64,000 nt of DNA, taken from Pseudomonas putida (lineage in GTDB: Bacteria > Pseudomonadota > Gammaproteobacteria > Pseudomonadales > Pseudomonadaceae). How positions within the stretch are numbered: position 1 is the stretch's first letter; the number at the start of each line of letters is the position of its first letter. The notes beneath the pieces are model-generated. The model did not search any database. It saw only the letters and a list, made by a program, of their open reading frames with translations, and was not told where the DNA came from. The stretch covers positions 4,863,501 through 4,927,500 of the forward strand of contig NZ_CP029693.1 of assembly GCF_003228315.1 (NCBI RefSeq), read 5' to 3'. The position numbers and the translations under genes were made by a program. This document shows, in pieces, positions 1 through 9,260 of the stretch.

Positions 1-163
1 CGGCAGCCGGGGCAGGCATTGGAGCCGGTGCGTAGTACTGCTGAGCCGGAGTCTTGCTGTTACGGCTGATACGTACGGACTCTTCGCCTTCCTTGATCTC
101 GAGCTCGTCGATGCCGGACTCTTCCAGCAATTCGATCAGTTTCTTAACTTTACGGATATCCAT
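1..163 (-). CDS. accB: Biotin carboxyl carrier protein of acetyl-CoA carboxylase (N-terminal part)
   Basis: Only the first 54 or so codons lie in the window; the gene runs off the left edge. The translation starts MDIRKVKKLIELLEESGIDE and passes into an Ala/Pro-rich linker (APAPMPAPAA), which is the standard N-terminus and hinge of AccB. The biotinyl-lysine domain would be beyond the edge. AccB carries carboxybiotin between AccC and AccAD in the first step of fatty acid synthesis. It lies 24 bp downstream of aroQ on the same strand, the usual Pseudomonas arrangement (accC would follow outside the window). Confidence 0.95.
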   Translation of the reverse strand, partial: MDIRKVKKLIELLEESGIDELEIKEGEESVRISRNSKTPAQQYYAPAPMPAPAA

Positions 164-187
164 GAATCATCAACTCCCAAGGGTCGG

Positions 188-643
188 TCAGGGGCGGTTA
201 ACTTGTTGTTCAAGTTGTTCCAGGGCGGCCTCCAGGGCCAGTCGATAACCGCTGGCGCCAAGGCCGCAGATCACTCCCACCGCTACGTCGGAGAAGTAAG
301 AGTGATGGCGGAAAGGTTCGCGTTTGTGCACGTTGGATAAATGCACTTCGATGAATGGGATGCTCACCGCCAGCAGCGCGTCACGTAATGCGACACTTGT
401 ATGCGTAAAAGCTGCGGGATTGATCAAAATGAAGTCCACGCCTTCGCTGCGGGCGGCATGGATGCGGTCGATCAATTCGTACTCGGCGTTGCTCTGCAGG
501 TGCATCAGGTGATGGCCGGCTTCTCGGGCGCGGCGTTCCAGGTCCTGGTTGATCTGCGCCAGCGTCGTGGCGCCATAGGTGCCCGGTTCACGGGTGCCAA
601 GCATGTTCAGGTTGGGTCCGTGCAGAACCAGTAGCGTCGCCAT
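188..643 (-). CDS. aroQ: Type II 3-dehydroquinate dehydratase
   Basis: A 151-residue protein, the normal length for type II dehydroquinase, which converts 3-dehydroquinate to 3-dehydroshikimate in the cytoplasmic shikimate pathway. The N-terminal signature HGPNLNMLGTREPGTYG (8-24) holds Arg18 and the catalytic Tyr23; Asn75 lies in INPAAFTHTS and the catalytic His is His101 in EVHLSN. The ATG at 643 was chosen because the family begins directly before this signature; the frame stays open upstream, but that part has no family resemblance. It precedes accB by 24 bp, so the two are probably co-transcribed. Confidence 0.96.
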   Translation of the reverse strand: MATLLVLHGPNLNMLGTREPGTYGATTLAQINQDLERRAREAGHHLMHLQSNAEYELIDRIHAARSEGVDFILINPAAFTHTSVALRDALLAVSIPFIEVHLSNVHKREPFRHHSYFSDVAVGVICGLGASGYRLALEAALEQLEQQVNRP

Positions 644-776
644 CGGTTGTTCCCATGAAAGTCGGTGAGCATTTGTCAGAACCCGGCGACTATGCCGCAA
701 AGCCTTTGTGACTGTCCAGTTCTCTGCAATAGCCAGCACGATGTCCGATGTTTGCGCGAAATATGTGACCGCTTGA

Positions 777-2519
777 TTAAATCCGGTCATTCGCTCTGGC
801 GACACGTTCGGCGAAGTCCCGGGCGTTGATCTCTCCGATCACCCGCACATCGACCCGTTCAATCCCGTCTTTGCCGAAAAACATCAGCGCCGGAGGGCCA
901 AACAGTTTGTAGCGATCAAGCAATGCCCGTTGCTCGGAATTACTGGCGGTGATATCGAAACGAATCAGCCGATAACCCTTCAGACGTTCGACGACGATCG
1001 CGTCATCAAGCACCTGGTGTTCGATGACTTTGCAGCTGATGCACCAGTCGGCGTACCAGTCGAGCAGCAGCGGGGTGCCGGAGGCGCGGGCTTCGGCCAG
1101 AACCCGATCAAGGTCTTGCGGGGTGCTGACGGTTTGCCATGCGCTGGCGTCGGGTGCGGAGGTCTCGACCACGGCAGGGCGGGGCTGGCCGATGGGATTG
1201 AACGGATCGCTCTGGCCGCTGAATCCGCCATACCAGCAGGCCAGGGCATAAAACACCAGGAACATGCCGAGCAACTGGCCCAGGCGTTTTCTTGGCGGTT
1301 TGTAGACGAACTCCAGCGCCCCCATGAACAAACCCACGCCTGCGGCCAGCAGGCCGATCAGCAATAGGGTGACCTGGCCGGGCAACACCCGACCGAGCAA
1401 GCCGATCGCCAGCCCCAGCAGCAATACGCCAATCGCGTTTTTCACGTAGACCAGCCAGGGCCCGCTTTTCGGCAGCCACGCCGCGCCGCCCGTGGCCACC
1501 AGCAATAGCGGGGCGCCCATGCCCAGGCCCAGCATGAACAGCTTCAAGCCGCCGCCCAGGGCATCACCACTGGCGCTGATATACAGCAACGCACCGGCCA
1601 GGGGCGCCGAGACGCAGGGCGACACCAGCAGGCTGGATACCACGCCCAAGACTGCCGCACCCCACAGGGAACCGCCTTCGGTTCGACCGGCAATGCGGTC
1701 CAGTCGACTGCTGAACGCCTGTGGCAACTTGAGTTCGAAGACACCGAACATCGCCAGGGCAAACAAGGCGAAGAACATCGCGAACGGCACCAGCACCCAG
1801 GCCGATTGCAGGCGTGCCTGCAAATTGAGCTGCGCACCGAACAGGCCCATGAGGGCGCCGAGCAGGGCAAAACAGATCGCCATCGGCAGCACATAGGCCA
1901 GCGACAGGTTGAAACCGCGCCAGCCACCAACCTGTCCGCGCAGCACCACGCCGGAAAGGATCGGCAGCATCGGCAGCACGCACGGTGTAAAGGTCAGGCC
2001 CAGGCCCGCGAGGAAAAACAGCGCCAGTTCGCGCCAACCCCAATCATGCGCAGTGGGCGCGCCGTTGCCATCAATACTCAGGCGTTCGGTCTCCGGGGGA
2101 TAACACAGGCCTTTGTCCGCGCAGCCCTGATAGGTCACGGCGAGGGTGAACGGGCGTTGATCGGTGCGCGGCAGTTCGACGTCGAGAATGCCGTGGTAGA
2201 CCTCGACATCGCCGAAGAACTCATCGTGTTTTTGTTCGCCCTTGGGCATCTGCGCCGGGCCGAGGCTGACATCGACCGGATCGGCGCGGAACTGGAAGCG
2301 GTGGCGATAGAGGTAATAACCCTCGGTGGCGATGAAGCGCAGCTTGATCGATTGCGGCGTGCTTTCCACCAGGCTCAGTTTGAAGGCTTCGCGCACTGGC
2401 AAGAAGTCGGCGCTGTTGCTGATCGAGCCCAGGGTCGAACTGGGGCGGCTCTCCAGCAGGCCGGTGGCGGTGGCCGGCAGGGCGAGCATTAAAAGCAGCA
2501 GGCAGAGCAAGCGGCGCAT
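777..2519 (-). CDS. dsbD: Thiol:disulfide interchange protein DsbD
   Basis: A 580-residue inner-membrane reductant conduit that carries electrons from cytoplasmic thioredoxin to periplasmic DsbC/DsbG-type partners. A signal peptide (about 1-19, ATATG) is followed by the periplasmic alpha domain with its Cys pair in GCADKGLC, then eight or so membrane helices carrying the two redox cysteines (LTFTPCVLPM and LLVSPCVSAP), then a C-terminal thioredoxin-like gamma domain with WCISC (Cys493/Cys496). All six expected cysteines are present. The start at 2519 begins a proper signal peptide; the open frame continues upstream into the neighbouring chemoreceptor and is not coding there. P. aeruginosa calls the equivalent gene dipZ. 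Confidence 0.95.
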   Translation of the reverse strand: MRRLLCLLLLMLALPATATGLLESRPSSTLGSISNSADFLPVREAFKLSLVESTPQSIKLRFIATEGYYLYRHRFQFRADPVDVSLGPAQMPKGEQKHDEFFGDVEVYHGILDVELPRTDQRPFTLAVTYQGCADKGLCYPPETERLSIDGNGAPTAHDWGWRELALFFLAGLGLTFTPCVLPMLPILSGVVLRGQVGGWRGFNLSLAYVLPMAICFALLGALMGLFGAQLNLQARLQSAWVLVPFAMFFALFALAMFGVFELKLPQAFSSRLDRIAGRTEGGSLWGAAVLGVVSSLLVSPCVSAPLAGALLYISASGDALGGGLKLFMLGLGMGAPLLLVATGGAAWLPKSGPWLVYVKNAIGVLLLGLAIGLLGRVLPGQVTLLLIGLLAAGVGLFMGALEFVYKPPRKRLGQLLGMFLVFYALACWYGGFSGQSDPFNPIGQPRPAVVETSAPDASAWQTVSTPQDLDRVLAEARASGTPLLLDWYADWCISCKVIEHQVLDDAIVVERLKGYRLIRFDITASNSEQRALLDRYKLFGPPALMFFGKDGIERVDVRVIGEINARDFAERVARANDRI

Positions 2520-2583
2520 GACGGTCTCGCGTATCGGGCTTGGAGGCATGATAGTCGACAGAACATGACACCACCGCCCCCGT

Positions 2584-2666
2584 GTAGGAGCTGCCGAAGG
2601 CTGCGATCTTTTGATCTTGCCATTAAAAAACAAAATCAAAAGATCGCAGCCTTCGGCAGCTCCTAC
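2584..2666. repeat. Inverted REP pair of the CTGCCGAAGGCTGCGATC class
   Basis: Two 32-base arms beginning GTAGGAGCTGCCGAAGGCTG are near-perfect reverse complements, separated by about 19 bases. This is a different REP class from the GAGCCTGCTCGCGATGG elements that dominate the rest of the window. It lies between the end of the chemoreceptor gene and the start of dsbD, and the long hairpin could act as a transcription barrier or RNA stabiliser. Confidence 0.85.
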
Positions 2667-2676
2667 GGGTAGACCG

Positions 2677-4623
2677 CTAGACGCGGAAGGCCTGAACGGC
2701 TGTATGCAATCGACCACCCAGCACCAGCAGATTCTCCCCTTGCTCACGCCCTTCGCCGATGCGCAGCAAGTTATCCCCACCCAATTGATGGATGCGCTCA
2801 CTGTGATCGCGAATCTCGCTGACCGCGCCGCTTTGCTGGGCTGTGACATCGGCAATCCGCACCGCCGTGTCGGAAATGGTCTGGATCGCCCCGACGATTT
2901 TGTCCAGCGCGCCATCAGCGGCCTGGGCCTGATTGGCGGTGGCTTCGGCGTGCTCGACCTGGGCGCGCATACCTTCGACCGATTGTCGCGCCGCGGTTTG
3001 CAGGCCGGCAATCAGGGTCTGGATTTCGGCCGTGGCACCGGCGGTGCGCAGGGCCAGTGAGCGGACTTCCTCGGCGACCACGGCAAAGCCTCGACCCATT
3101 TCCCCGGCGCGCGCCGCTTCGATGGCGGCGTTCAGCGCCAGCAGGTTGGTCTGGTCGGCAATCGAGCGGATCACCGTCAGCACGCCGCCAATGGTCGCGG
3201 ACTCTTCGGCCAGATGCTCGATCATCTGCGCGTTGCCCTGGACCTCACCCACCAGTGCATGCAGGCCGGTCAGGCTCTGGCCGATGACTTTCTGCCCGTG
3301 TTCCACCGCCAGTCCCGCATGGCGGCTGGCGTCGGCTGCCTGACTGGCATCGCCGGCGACTTGTTGGATCGTTGCTTCCAGTTCGCCCAGCGAGTCGCGG
3401 ATCATCGCCGTGTCACCAGCCTGATGCTCGGCACCGCTGTGCAGGTCATTGCTCAGTTCCGCCAGGGTCCGGCTGCTGCCCGCGACCTGTTCGGCGTTCA
3501 GGCGGATGGTCCCTACCAGGTCCACCAGATAGGCCCGCAGGCGATTGAGCGAGGCTTCGATGTCATGCAATTCGCGGTTAGTCTTGCCCAACTGGATATC
3601 CCGGCTGAAGTCGCCCTCGGCCCAGGTCGAGAGGGCGGGGGCGAGGTTGGTCAGGGTCCGCGCCAGCTTGCGTTGCAGGGTGTCGATGAGCAGGGCGATC
3701 AGCAGGATCAGGCCGATCATCACACCTTGCATCAGGCGCACCTCGCCCTGGATTTGCCCATGCTGGGCCCGCACCACCGGCTCCAGGCCGGCGATGGCCT
3801 GTTGGACATCGGCGATTTTCAAGTGGGTCGCGGCGCTCAGATCGGCGCGTTTCTGGATCTGGTCGCGGGTGCGCGCCAGTTCCGCGGGATAGCGGGTGAG
3901 CAAGCTGTTGAGCTCGCGCTTGAAGCCCACTCCGGCGTCTTCGGCTGCGGCTTTCTCGGTGTTTTCCAGGCCCATCATCGCGGCGAAATCATCGGTGTTC
4001 GATTCGCTGCTGGCGGCCACACCCAGCAATGGCAGGGCGTCCAGTTGGCTGGCCTGGGCGCGGATGTTGCCGACTTCGCGCTCGACATCGGCCGCCAGTT
4101 CACTGCGACCGCTGCTCACCAGCTTGTCCCGGGCCAGGGACAATTTGCCCAGATGCTGGGCGGCGGCGAGCAGGGGTGTCAGGTACGCCGCGTTGCCGTT
4201 GGCGTACTGGCTGAGTTGATCGAGGCTGGCGCCCAGTTCGCGCTCGGCTTGCAGCAACAGGGCTTGCGGATCGCCGGCGAGTTTGCCGGCGGCCAGCAAG
4301 TCAGTTTTGCTGAATTCGTTCAGGTTCGACAGGCTGGGGCGCAAGGTCTCGGCCAGCGCCGGTGGCAGTTCGCCGAGTTCCTTTTGCAGGTTGTCGATGG
4401 CCTGGCTGGCGCTGCTCAGGCGCAGGGCGTCGCCGCTGGCGAGGTAGTCCTCAACGTTGCGTGCCACGTCATTCTGAAACTGCTGGGACAGGCCCAGGTA
4501 ACGCTCCATTAACAGATAGGGGCGTTCGAGGGCTCTTTGCGACCACCAGAGCGTGGCGCCAAGGGCCACGCACACGGCGACTAAAAGGAGGGTGTTGAGA
4601 TTGGTCAGCAACTTCAGGCGCAT
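2677..4623 (-). CDS. ctpL: Methyl-accepting chemotaxis protein with helical periplasmic sensor (CtpL-like)
   Basis: 648 residues. TM1 is at about 11-28 and TM2 at about 299-315. Between them lies a roughly 270-residue, all-helical region fitting the helical bimodular (HBM) sensor type. HAMP follows (about 316-370), then a long signalling coiled coil whose tip (about 490-525, DQTNLLALNAAIEAARAG) is the invariant CheA/CheW-binding hairpin. No C-terminal CheR-docking pentapeptide is visible; the protein ends VQAFRV. In P. aeruginosa the receptor between dipZ and gcbA is CtpL, linked to phosphate chemotaxis; the gene symbol rests on this shared order and domain type, and the ligand is not shown by sequence. 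dsbD lies downstream behind a REP hairpin. Confidence 0.85.
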   Translation of the reverse strand: MRLKLLTNLNTLLLVAVCVALGATLWWSQRALERPYLLMERYLGLSQQFQNDVARNVEDYLASGDALRLSSASQAIDNLQKELGELPPALAETLRPSLSNLNEFSKTDLLAAGKLAGDPQALLLQAERELGASLDQLSQYANGNAAYLTPLLAAAQHLGKLSLARDKLVSSGRSELAADVEREVGNIRAQASQLDALPLLGVAASSESNTDDFAAMMGLENTEKAAAEDAGVGFKRELNSLLTRYPAELARTRDQIQKRADLSAATHLKIADVQQAIAGLEPVVRAQHGQIQGEVRLMQGVMIGLILLIALLIDTLQRKLARTLTNLAPALSTWAEGDFSRDIQLGKTNRELHDIEASLNRLRAYLVDLVGTIRLNAEQVAGSSRTLAELSNDLHSGAEHQAGDTAMIRDSLGELEATIQQVAGDASQAADASRHAGLAVEHGQKVIGQSLTGLHALVGEVQGNAQMIEHLAEESATIGGVLTVIRSIADQTNLLALNAAIEAARAGEMGRGFAVVAEEVRSLALRTAGATAEIQTLIAGLQTAARQSVEGMRAQVEHAEATANQAQAADGALDKIVGAIQTISDTAVRIADVTAQQSGAVSEIRDHSERIHQLGGDNLLRIGEGREQGENLLVLGGRLHTAVQAFRV

Positions 4624-4729
4624 CGCGGGACTACCAGCGGCGAAATGGTAAGCGCCTGAATTTATTGCGATTTTGTTACACGGTTATGACGGAAGGGGTC
4701 GATTTCGATGAAAAAGTGGCACTTTGCTT

Positions 4730-6346
4730 TTACGCGGGCACGGCGTGCACGCGGTTGCGCCCGGCCGCCTTGGCCCGATACAGCGCCTCATCCGCCTGGC
4801 TGGCCATCAGCAGGCTGTCGGTTTCATCGCACAGTTCAACCACCCCGGCGCTGAAGGTGCACCACAGATCCTCCGGCTGTGCGGGGTAGTGGATCTCGGC
4901 AAAACGCTGGCGGATTTCATCCAGCACGTTGTGGGCCGCCTCGATGTCGGTGTCGGGCATGACGATGGCGAACTCCTCGCCACCGTAGCGGCCGATGAAG
5001 TCGGTCTTGCGCAGCCGTTGTTTCAGGAACAATGCCAGGCTCTTGATCACCCGGTCACCCATGGGGTGGCCGTGGCTGTCGTTGACCCGCTTGAAGTGAT
5101 CGATGTCGAGCATGGCAAAGCTCAGCGGCTTGTTCTCGCGACGGGCGCGGAACGAGCAGTCCTCGAGCAATTGCAGAATGTGGGTGTGGTTGTACAGGCC
5201 GGTGAGGCTGTCGCGGACCATCCGCGCCTTCAGGTTGCGCGCCCGCGCCGCACGGTTGCGCACGGTGGTGATCAGGTGCCGGGGCTTGATCGGCTTGGTC
5301 AGGAAGTCGTCGCCGCCTTCGCTCATGGCATCGAGTTGCTTGTCCAGGTCGTCCTCGGCCGACAGGTAAATGATCGGCACGCTGACATAGCGGTCATTGT
5401 GGCGGATCACTTTGGCCAGCTCGGTACCGGTGCAGGCCGGCATGTACATGTCGAGGATGATCAGGTCCGGCTGGAAGTCCGCCAGCTCGGCCATGGCCTG
5501 GATCGGCTCGATCAGGGTGCAGGTGACGATCCCGGCACTATTAAGCAGGCGCTCGGTGTGCAGGGCCTGGGCGCGGGAGTCGTCGATGATCAGGACTTTA
5601 TAGGGTTCGTACTGGGCGGCGCAGGTCAGGACTTCGATTTTTTCCAGCAGGCTCGACGCTTCGAGGGTGCCGGTGAGGAACTCCTGGCCACCGGCGCGCA
5701 CGGCGGCCAGGCGGGTCGGGGTGTCCGTTTCATGCAGGCTGAAAAACAGCAGCGGCAACCGTTGATCCAGGCCTTCCTGGGCTTCGGCGGCCAGCTTCAG
5801 GCCGATACCGGGGCCGCTGAAGTCCACGTCCATGACAATCGCCGCCGGCAAGCGCTCGACCATCGAGGAGCGGAATGCCGAAACGCTGTCCAGGGCCTGG
5901 GCGCTGAGGCCGAAGAATTCCAGTTGCTTGGCCAGGCGCTCGGCACGGTCGTGGTCCTGCAACATGACGTAGATCGGCTTGCGCAACGGCGGCAGAAAGG
6001 TTTGATCAAGCTGATCGCCATGCCGCAGGCCGGTGCGCGACAGGCGCTGCATCAAGCGGTTGAGATCGGTGATCAGGTCGCTGTTCAGGCGCCCGCGATT
6101 GGCGTCCACAGCCTCCAGCGACAGGCTGATCTGGCGAGCCAGCTGGATGTGTTCCGGCTGTTCGAATCGCTCGGCGAACCGCAGCAGGCGCAGGTTGGCC
6201 TCGCTCAGTTCCGACAGATCATTGGTCGACCACTCGCTGCGTTGCAGGCGCTGCCATATCTCAAGTATCTGACGTGCCTGATGAATTACCCGCTGGGCAA
6301 AGTGGTGCTTGAGGCGCTCGCGGCTGGGATCTTCTGGCTCGGTCAT
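4730..6346 (-). CDS. gcbA: Diguanylate cyclase with two receiver domains (GcbA)
   Basis: 538 residues. An N-terminal helical region (1-120) is followed by a divergent receiver domain (about 124-240, Asp173 kept but the acidic pocket reduced), a canonical receiver (about 250-365, phosphoacceptor Asp299, Lys351) and a GGDEF domain (about 375-538). The active-site motif GGEEF (455-459) and an inhibitory I-site RxxD (RKTD, 446-449, five residues upstream) are intact, so it should make c-di-GMP with product inhibition. Architecture, length and position next to the chemoreceptor match GcbA/AdcA, which promotes early surface attachment in P. fluorescens and P. aeruginosa. No partner kinase is adjacent. 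Confidence 0.9.
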   Translation of the reverse strand: MTEPEDPSRERLKHHFAQRVIHQARQILEIWQRLQRSEWSTNDLSELSEANLRLLRFAERFEQPEHIQLARQISLSLEAVDANRGRLNSDLITDLNRLMQRLSRTGLRHGDQLDQTFLPPLRKPIYVMLQDHDRAERLAKQLEFFGLSAQALDSVSAFRSSMVERLPAAIVMDVDFSGPGIGLKLAAEAQEGLDQRLPLLFFSLHETDTPTRLAAVRAGGQEFLTGTLEASSLLEKIEVLTCAAQYEPYKVLIIDDSRAQALHTERLLNSAGIVTCTLIEPIQAMAELADFQPDLIILDMYMPACTGTELAKVIRHNDRYVSVPIIYLSAEDDLDKQLDAMSEGGDDFLTKPIKPRHLITTVRNRAARARNLKARMVRDSLTGLYNHTHILQLLEDCSFRARRENKPLSFAMLDIDHFKRVNDSHGHPMGDRVIKSLALFLKQRLRKTDFIGRYGGEEFAIVMPDTDIEAAHNVLDEIRQRFAEIHYPAQPEDLWCTFSAGVVELCDETDSLLMASQADEALYRAKAAGRNRVHAVPA

Positions 6347-6421
6347 ATCCTGACTACTAGTTAGGGGGCACGCTGAGGTCGACTGGTGGCTCTATGCTAG
6401 CATCTCTTTTCAATTGCATGA

Positions 6422-6622
6422 GTGTCGTACGTCAATAATCTGCGTGGCGGGCGCATTCAGTTTGTGACCGATTGGTCTGTAATTGGCTGTCTATTCTTGG
6501 TAAAGGCCTGTATTTCGGGCTTCTTATGGTTTTTCCCATGGGCGCGTGACGACTCTATCCAGCATGACGAGTTGAGATATCGGCTTGAATGTATTGAGGA
6601 TTTCTTGAATGAGGGGGTATAG
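6422..6622 (+). CDS. Possible small membrane protein, GTG start (weak)
   Basis: A 66-codon frame in an otherwise empty, relatively AT-rich gap (6347-6650). The translation has one hydrophobic stretch (IGCLFLVKACISGFLWFFPW) followed by an acidic helical tail ending LNEGV. There is no convincing Shine-Dalgarno sequence before the GTG, and codon use is less GC-rich than in the neighbours. It may be a young or decaying gene, or chance. No family recognised. Confidence 0.25.
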   Translation: MSYVNNLRGGRIQFVTDWSVIGCLFLVKACISGFLWFFPWARDDSIQHDELRYRLECIEDFLNEGV

Positions 6623-6650
6623 GGGAATCCCTTAGAGGTAAATTGCCTTT

Positions 6651-6752
6651 CTGTAGGAGCGAGCCTGCTCGCGATGGTCGTCAACGATGACGCGGGCTGT
6701 CTGATGCCCCGTGGTGTCGGATCGTCCATCGCGAGCAGGCTCGCTCCCACAG
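6651..6752. repeat. REPIN, 102-bp class
   Basis: Two inverted REP arms (CTGTAGGAGCGAGCCTGCTC at the left, complement ending GCTCCCACAG at the right) enclose an interior containing GTCGTCAACGATGACG. It sits upstream of the DUF2333 gene. Confidence 0.93.
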
Positions 6753-6911
6753 AGGGACAGGCTTCGCCGGCGGTTACCGAGCGTGTGGTCTATTTCCATC
6801 CATCGGGAAGCTTATTTCCGACATGATCCCAACGGCGGGTGCCGGGCCAAGGCACGTTGTTGTATGGTTGTGGTCGAACCGTTGAACCCAAGAGCTTGAA
6901 AGGAAATCGCC

Positions 6912-7979
6912 ATGCTGGACTGGAAGAACCGCGCCGGTAGCGCGCCCGAACGTGCCGCCGAACCGAAATCGGCTACCCGCAGTCACCTGGGCGGCCTGGT
7001 GTTCAGCCGGGCGCTGGCCACGCTGGTCGGTATCTACCTGCTGGTGACCATTGCCCTGGGCTGGTACTGGAGTGAGGAGCCGGCACTGTTCCCGGTTCAG
7101 CAAAACGCCCAGATGGCCGCCGAGAAGGAAGGCAAGCAGATGGTGGTCGGCTACACCACTGTTGAAACCCTCAAGACGGTTGTCGGCACCTTGCTGAACA
7201 AGCCAGGCGGCTACATTTCCAATGACCGTTTCCCCCCGGGCCTGTGGATGGATAACACGCCGAGTTGGGAATATGGCGTACTGGTCCAGGTCCGTGACCT
7301 GACCCGCGCCATGCGCAAAGACTTCGCCCGCTCGCAATCGCAGTCGGCCGAAGACGCCGATCTGGCCAAGGCCGAGCCGCGTTTCAACTTCGACAACAAA
7401 AGCTGGGTGCTGCCGTCCAGTGAGTCCGAGTACCAGGAAGGCATCAACTCCCTGAGCCGTTATCAGGCGCGTCTGTCCGATCCTAATCAGAAGACCGCGC
7501 TGTTCTATGCCCGTGCCGACAACCTGAACAACTGGCTGGGTGACGTCGGCACACGCCTGGGTTCGCTGTCGCAACGGCTGTCGGCCAGCGTCGGTCGGGT
7601 CAAGCTCAACACTGCGTTGAAGACTGAGGTCGTGGCACCGGGTGTGGCGCCGCAGGTCGATGAGGAAATCGTCGAGACCCCATGGATGCAGATCGATAAC
7701 GTGTTCTACGAAGCCCGCGGCCAGGCCTGGGCCTTGTCCCATCTGCTGCGTGCCATCGAGGTCGACTTCGCCGACGTGCTGGCCAAGAAGAACGCCACCG
7801 TCAGCGTGCGCCAGATCATTCGTGAGCTGGAGGCGTCCCAGGAGCCGGTGTGGAGTCCGATGATCCTCAACGGCAGCGGTTTCGGCGTGCTGGCCAACCA
7901 CTCGCTGGTCATGGCCAACTACATTTCCCGGGCCAACGCGGCGGTGATCGATTTGCGTCAACTGCTGAATCAGGGCTGA
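6912..7979 (+). CDS. DUF2333 family membrane-anchored protein
   Basis: 355 residues with one membrane helix near the N-terminus (about 37-56, IYLLVTIALGWYW) and a large soluble remainder presumably in the periplasm. The sequence resembles the conserved pseudomonad family annotated DUF2333, whose function I do not know. A good ribosome site (AAAGGAAATCGCC) precedes the ATG. The downstream Nudix gene starts three bases after its stop codon, so the two form an operon; no functional link is evident from the sequence. Confidence 0.85.
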   Translation: MLDWKNRAGSAPERAAEPKSATRSHLGGLVFSRALATLVGIYLLVTIALGWYWSEEPALFPVQQNAQMAAEKEGKQMVVGYTTVETLKTVVGTLLNKPGGYISNDRFPPGLWMDNTPSWEYGVLVQVRDLTRAMRKDFARSQSQSAEDADLAKAEPRFNFDNKSWVLPSSESEYQEGINSLSRYQARLSDPNQKTALFYARADNLNNWLGDVGTRLGSLSQRLSASVGRVKLNTALKTEVVAPGVAPQVDEEIVETPWMQIDNVFYEARGQAWALSHLLRAIEVDFADVLAKKNATVSVRQIIRELEASQEPVWSPMILNGSGFGVLANHSLVMANYISRANAAVIDLRQLLNQG

Positions 7980-7982
7980 GTC

Positions 7983-8552
7983 ATGGTCGACAGTTCCAGC
8001 GACAACCTGCGCGAGGCCGCCCATCGGGCGGCGTCCGACGCGGAGCAAATTGCCTGGGTCGACGAGCAGGACAACCTGCTCGGCGCGCTGGTGCGTTCCG
8101 AACTGCGCGAGCGCGGGCTGATCGGACGCGGTACCTACATCATGTTGTTCAACTCCGCCGGCGAGCTGTGCGTGCACCGGCGCACCCTGAGCAAGGCAAT
8201 CTATCCGGGGTATTGGGACGTGGCGGCGGGCGGCATGGTGCTCGCTACCGAAACCTACGCCGAATCGGCGGCCCGGGAGCTGGAAGAGGAACTGGGGGTA
8301 AGCGGTGTCGAGTTGACCGCCCATGACCACTTTTTCTTCGAGGACACCGGCAATCGCCTGTGGTGCTCGGCGTTTTCGGCGGTGTGGGACGGCCCATTGA
8401 TTCTGCAGCCGGAAGAGGTGCTGGAAGCGCGCTTTTTACCGGTGGAAGCAGTGCTGCGGGACATCCAGGAAAAGCCTTACTGCCCGGACTCTCTGGCCGC
8501 CTTGAAACGCTATCTGCGGTCTCGCGGCGAAGACGTCGCAAACACGCTATAA
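7983..8552 (+). CDS. Nudix hydrolase, YfcD-like
   Basis: 189 residues. A complete Nudix box runs from Gly84 to Val106 (G-x5-E-x7-RELEEELGV), with Glu90, Arg98-Glu99 and Glu102-Glu103 in place to bind Mg2+ and cleave a nucleoside diphosphate linked to another moiety. The N-terminal DEQDNLLG and the HRRTLSKAIYPGYWDVAAGG segment resemble the isopentenyl-diphosphate-isomerase-like/YfcD branch; the substrate cannot be told. It is translationally close to the DUF2333 gene upstream, and is followed by a REPIN 84 bp downstream. Confidence 0.88.
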   Translation: MVDSSSDNLREAAHRAASDAEQIAWVDEQDNLLGALVRSELRERGLIGRGTYIMLFNSAGELCVHRRTLSKAIYPGYWDVAAGGMVLATETYAESAARELEEELGVSGVELTAHDHFFFEDTGNRLWCSAFSAVWDGPLILQPEEVLEARFLPVEAVLRDIQEKPYCPDSLAALKRYLRSRGEDVANTL

Positions 8553-8635
8553 ATTGGCGCCGATTGGCTCTTAGCAATCGGCGTTTTTGCCGTTACACTG
8601 CGCGACCTTTTCAAGCTGAACCGGTATTGCTGTTC

Positions 8636-8737
8636 CTGTAGGAGCGAGCATGCTCGCGATGGTCGCTAACGATGACGTGGGCTGTCTGAATGCCAACGTT
8701 GCCCCGACGTTCATCGCGAGCAGGCTCGCTCCTACAG
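8636..8737. repeat. REPIN, 102-bp class
   Basis: Inverted REP arms beginning CTGTAGGAGCGAGCATGCTC and ending GCTCCTACAG, interior of the GTCGCTAACGATGACG type. It lies between the Nudix gene and the SUI1-like gene. An open frame that runs through it into the downstream gene is not coding. Confidence 0.93.
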
Positions 8738-8884
8738 AAAAACGCGTTTTGTCCGATGGAATTACGCGTGTTTGGAACAAGCCTTGCCGTTTCAGTAGCG
8801 CTGCCCCTGCCTGAGTGGGGCTTCGCGGTCGATAGCCATCCCAAGTGCTGCGACCAGTCTTTGTCCTCCCATAGAGGATTGCCG

Positions 8885-9256
8885 GTGGCCAAAAAAGCCG
8901 CATCCTTCGCCGCCCTGGGCGGCCTGGTATTTTCCACCGACGCAGGTCGTCATTGCCCGGAATGCAGTAAACCGGTGGACGCCTGCATCTGCAAACAGAC
9001 CGTTATCCCTGCCGGCGACGGCATTGCTCGCGTGCGTCGCGAAAGCAAGGGCCGTGGCGGCAAGACGGTGACCACCATCACCGGCGTGCCGCTGGCTGAA
9101 GACGCGCTCAAGGAACTGGCGACCACGTTGAAGAAACGCTGTGGTACCGGTGGAGCGTTGAAAGACGGTGTCATCGAAATCCAGGGCGATCATGTCGAGC
9201 TACTCTTGGCAGAACTGATCAAGCTCGGTTTCAAGTCGAAGAAATCCGGCGGCTAG
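8885..9256 (+). CDS. SUI1/eIF1-like translation factor (YciH family)
   Basis: 123 residues starting at GTG (MAKKAASFAALGGLVFST). An N-terminal segment with four cysteines (Cys24, Cys27, Cys34, Cys36) that could bind zinc precedes the SUI1/eIF1 fold (about 45-123) with GRGGKTVTTITG and the LIKLGFKSKKSGG tail typical of bacterial YciH. E. coli YciH affects initiation fidelity, but its exact role is unsettled. The GTG was chosen because AGAGGA lies at the right distance upstream and the family begins here; the ATG much further upstream would place REPIN DNA in the protein. Confidence 0.9.
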   Translation: MAKKAASFAALGGLVFSTDAGRHCPECSKPVDACICKQTVIPAGDGIARVRRESKGRGGKTVTTITGVPLAEDALKELATTLKKRCGTGGALKDGVIEIQGDHVELLLAELIKLGFKSKKSGG

Positions 9257-9260
9257 CAGC

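Noticed and set aside
2520..3011. Upstream extension of dsbD to 744 codons
   Set aside because: It would cross a REP pair and the end of the chemoreceptor gene; a proper signal peptide starts at 2519.
4724..6364. 546-codon open frame opposite gcbA
   Set aside because: Antisense shadow; gcbA carries intact receiver and GGDEF motifs.
8690..8884. N-terminal extension of the SUI1-like protein
   Set aside because: It begins inside a REPIN and lacks family similarity; the GTG at 8885 has a good ribosome site.
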